Assembly (NCBI GenBank): GCA_045106235.1
Contig: JBGCEJ010000010.1
Span: forward strand, 1-64,000
Direction of reading: 5' to 3'
Source of the DNA: UBA4427 sp045106235
GTDB lineage: Bacteria > Myxococcota_A > UBA9160 > UBA4427
Length of the DNA stretch: 64,000 bases
Under the pieces are notes generated by a model. That model did no database searches, was not told the origin of the DNA, and saw nothing but the letters and a program-made list of their open reading frames with translations. The stretch's first letter is position 1; every line of letters starts with the position of its first letter. Both the position numbers and the translations under genes were made by a program. Shown here one piece after another: positions 61,840 to 64,000 of this stretch.

Positions 61840-62502
61840 CTAGTTTGCCTCCGCGGCAAAACGATTTTCGAGATCGGCAATCCAGATCTCCGCCGATTCG
61901 TCTTCGGGGTTGAGCTCGAGATAGAGCCGGTAATGCGTGAGCGCGCAAGACGCATCGTTCATAAAGAGATCGCAGAGCACGCCGAGGTTCTTGCGCGCGT
62001 AGTGATACTGGGGCTGGTGCGAGAGCGCCTTTTCAAAGCTGGCTTTCGCGTCGTCGAATCGACCCATGCGGCGCTGGACGATGCCGAGCTCGTTGAGTGC
62101 GACGGGATGCTTTGGGTTCAGCGCAAGCGCTTCTTGCAGGGCAGCCTCGGCGGATTCGAAGTCCTCCAGGTTCTGATGGGCGATGGACAGATTGATTTGC
62201 GCCGCTGTGAATTGGGGGGCCTCCTCGGTCACTTTCGTGAGGAGTTCGACTGCGGCTTTCCATTCTCCGGAAGCGAGGGCGGCATTCGCGCGATCGAATT
62301 CGCTCCGGAGCCCGAGGCCCGCGCGCGTTGTTTCTTCGATGATGAAGCCATTTTCGCTGCGCGTGATCTGGGCTGGGGAATTCCTTCCCGTCGTCCCCAC
62401 GCATCCGCTCATTGAGGCGAACACGAAGAACAGGAGAAGCGTGCTGGGGAGCCGAACGCGTCCGGGAGCGTAGCGATCAGAAGAGGAACGCGAGTGTGTC
62501 AT
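61840..62502 (-). CDS. TPR-repeat lipoprotein (AglT-like)
   Basis: The 220-residue protein has a lipoprotein signal with lipobox Cys34 (FASMSGC). After a linker it has about three to four tetratricopeptide repeats, such as AAQINLSIAHQNLEDFESAE and ALNELGIVQRRMGRFDDAKA with PKHPVAL. TPR lipoproteins AglT and PglI accompany TolQR-like motors in Myxococcus gliding loci, and this gene sits in the same kind of operon. It overlaps the upstream TPR gene by 4 bp. Confidence 0.85.
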   Translation of the reverse strand: MTHSRSSSDRYAPGRVRLPSTLLLFFVFASMSGCVGTTGRNSPAQITRSENGFIIEETTRAGLGLRSEFDRANAALASGEWKAAVELLTKVTEEAPQFTAAQINLSIAHQNLEDFESAEAALQEALALNPKHPVALNELGIVQRRMGRFDDAKASFEKALSHQPQYHYARKNLGVLCDLFMNDASCALTHYRLYLELNPEDESAEIWIADLENRFAAEAN

Positions 62503-64000
62503 GGCGTGTCTCCTTGGTCCAAGAGGGCAGCCGGGGGAGCGTCGACCGGTTCGGCGTTCAGGGCTGACTCGAGCGGCGCGGGCGCCATCGCGGCGGGGAT
62601 CGACTCATCTGTCGATTCTCCGGCTGATTCGGGCTCTGAGGCGTCGAGTGGGGCTTCGTTTCCCTCCTCCTCTTCCTGCGCTGCCGCAGCCGCATCGGCA
62701 AGTTCACCGATGGGCTCATCCGCGACGGGGGCCATCAGCGAACGCGGCGTCTCGTAGACGTAGCGAGCGAGAGAGGTGAGGGGACCCGGGCGGGCATCAA
62801 ATTTCGCGTAGCGCCCGGGCATGACTTCGGCGAGTTCAGCCAGGCTGCGCTCGATCCATCGGTTGTAGACGCCGGAGCCCATCAGCTCAAGGTTCTTTTC
62901 GTGCACGTTGATCGATTTCTCTTCGAAGGGGTAGGCCTCTTCTTCAAGAACCATTTCGTATTCGTCGAGATCGTTCGTGGAAAGATCCATGGGGCGTTCA
63001 GAGGCGAGCAGCGCGCGACTGAAGTCGCCGTAGATCTCGGCAATATGGAACGTCGCCGCAGCGGTAATCTCACCCACCTGGTAGTCGAGCAGTGCTTCGA
63101 AGGTGCGGAGTGCCTGATCCATCCGCTTTTTCTTCTTTTCGAGACTCTTGTCAAAGGGCAGCGTGAGCGCCACGTCGGTGAAGCGGTTGAAGTCTTCTTC
63201 GGAAAGCGTGAGGGCCGCGCGTCCCGCATGAACGCGGACGAGATCGGTGCGCGCGGGGCCGGCACGTCGATCGATTTCAACGATCTCACGCAGCATCGCC
63301 TGGCGCGCGGTCTCGTTGTCGGTTTTTTGGAAAAGCGTCACCATCTTGGATCGCGCAACGACCGCCGGTTCCAGGGGCTCGGTGAACTGGGTCACGAAAC
63401 TTTGATAAACGCGCAGTGCGGCTTCGAAAAGCTCGGCTTCCTCGTATAGCTCTGCGGCAAGGAGCAGGGATTCTCTGCGCAACTCCGCATTTTCAGATTC
63501 CTGGGCGACACGGACATATTCGGCCGCGGCGCGTCCCAGCTGGGCGTCGGCGCGGTAGACATAGGCCAGTTGCTGGGTCGATTTGGCGGCGAGTTCGTGA
63601 CTCGGGAATTGATTTCGGAAGGCTTCGAGGACCTCTGCTGCGCTCTTGAAATCCTCGAGCGCGATGAGCGCGGCACTGGCGTCGAATTCGGCGATGGGTC
63701 GAATTTCGGATTGCGGGGCAGCGGCGGCGATCCGGAGGAAATGATCCGCCGCGGCGCGATGATCGAGTGTGTCACGTGCAATTTCACCCTGCTTATAGAT
63801 GGCGGCGGCGAGATTGTTCGAGATTTCGTCGACGGTTGTCTGGTTGTTCGTTCCGCGAAGGAGCGTGAGGACTTCGACGTATGCGAGTTCGGCTTTGGCG
63901 TAGGCTTCCGTCTCGAAAGACGCATGAGCGACGACCGTCCATGCGCCGCGCCTCACGTCGCTGTCGGCATCGGGATAAGCCTCGATCAGTTGATGACCCA
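62499..64000 (-). CDS. TPR-rich protein of the motor operon, 5' end outside window
   Basis: The frame stays open to the window edge (the GTG at 63956 is probably internal: LIEAYPDADSDVRRGAWTVV reads through it). At least 499 residues are present. Multiple TPR-type helical hairpins are visible, for example AAAIYKQGEIARDTLDHRAA, AASALIALEDF-like and ELRRESLLLAAELYEEAELF. An acidic, disordered C terminus follows. It is similar in type to the large TPR proteins next to AgmX/AglT in Myxococcus (PglI-like), which are thought to assemble in the periplasm. Signal peptide is not visible here. Confidence 0.82.
   Translation of the reverse strand, partial: GHQLIEAYPDADSDVRRGAWTVVAHASFETEAYAKAELAYVEVLTLLRGTNNQTTVDEISNNLAAAIYKQGEIARDTLDHRAAADHFLRIAAAAPQSEIRPIAEFDASAALIALEDFKSAAEVLEAFRNQFPSHELAAKSTQQLAYVYRADAQLGRAAAEYVRVAQESENAELRRESLLLAAELYEEAELFEAALRVYQSFVTQFTEPLEPAVVARSKMVTLFQKTDNETARQAMLREIVEIDRRAGPARTDLVRVHAGRAALTLSEEDFNRFTDVALTLPFDKSLEKKKKRMDQALRTFEALLDYQVGEITAAATFHIAEIYGDFSRALLASERPMDLSTNDLDEYEMVLEEEAYPFEEKSINVHEKNLELMGSGVYNRWIERSLAELAEVMPGRYAKFDARPGPLTSLARYVYETPRSLMAPVADEPIGELADAAAAAQEEEEGNEAPLDASEPESAGESTDESIPAAMAPAPLESALNAEPVDAPPAALLDQGDTP

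Overview
The window is high-GC, densely packed DNA from a Gram-negative bacterium. It carries outer-membrane barrels, lipoproteins, ExbB/ExbD/TonB-type proteins and PEP-CTERM sorting signals. The best guess is an uncultured deltaproteobacterial or Myxococcota-like lineage. The grounds are an AgmX/PglI-type motor operon with TPR proteins, a bactofilin, a GEMM riboswitch, and many lipid/steroid-type oxidoreductases. This placement is inference from gene content; no 16S or marker phylogeny is available here.

Layout. 1-7.3 kb is housekeeping: the end of an Asd/Usg-family gene, truA, rplM-rpsI with a clear terminator, a polytopic membrane protein, a Nudix hydrolase, pyrG with an overlapping SDR, and tRNA-Val(CAC). 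7.6-13.6 kb holds a sulfatase, an IpdF-like SDR, a KshA/Neverland-like Rieske oxygenase, and two minus-strand sugar genes (Gfo/Idh/MocA, TIM-barrel isomerase) divergent from xylB-xylA (13.8-16.5 kb). 16.5-32 kb is mixed accessory metabolism: a small PEP-CTERM protein, MOSC, an OYE-type flavin reductase, a phytanoyl-CoA dioxygenase, SDR, a DUF4412-like secreted protein, a HAMP-like membrane protein, a decayed flavin monooxygenase remnant, bactofilin, TetR with a divergent acyl-CoA dehydrogenase, a large sugar-dehydrogenase/diheme-cytochrome PEP-CTERM fusion, and a ZntB/CorA transporter. 32-36.4 kb holds a patatin lipoprotein, MarR, nitroreductase, TauD-type dioxygenase and an NTF2-fold protein.

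36.4-42.5 kb is an aryl-polyene-like fatty-acid/polyketide cluster. It contains a membrane domain fused to two hotdog dehydratases, a flavin-dependent halogenase-like enzyme, a ketosynthase, a ketosynthase-like chain-length factor and a further ApeP-like dehydratase. ACP, ketoreductase and starter-unit genes are not in the window, so the pathway must be split if functional.

42.5-64 kb is the most striking part and lies entirely on the minus strand. An operon encodes (in transcription order) a TPR protein, a TPR lipoprotein, a small exported protein, ExbB/TolQ, two ExbD/TolR proteins (one with Asn replacing the ion-carrying Asp) and a TonB/AgmX-type protein. After a 318-bp spacer comes one 15.4-kb gene for a 5137-residue surface protein: a long DUF11 stalk, several OmpA-like domains and a C-terminal outer-membrane barrel. 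The spacer contains what I read as a GEMM-I (cyclic dinucleotide) riboswitch aptamer pointing into the giant gene. Together this suggests a second-messenger-controlled giant envelope protein next to an Agl-like proton-driven machine. The riboswitch and domain content are read from sequence; the functional link is inference.
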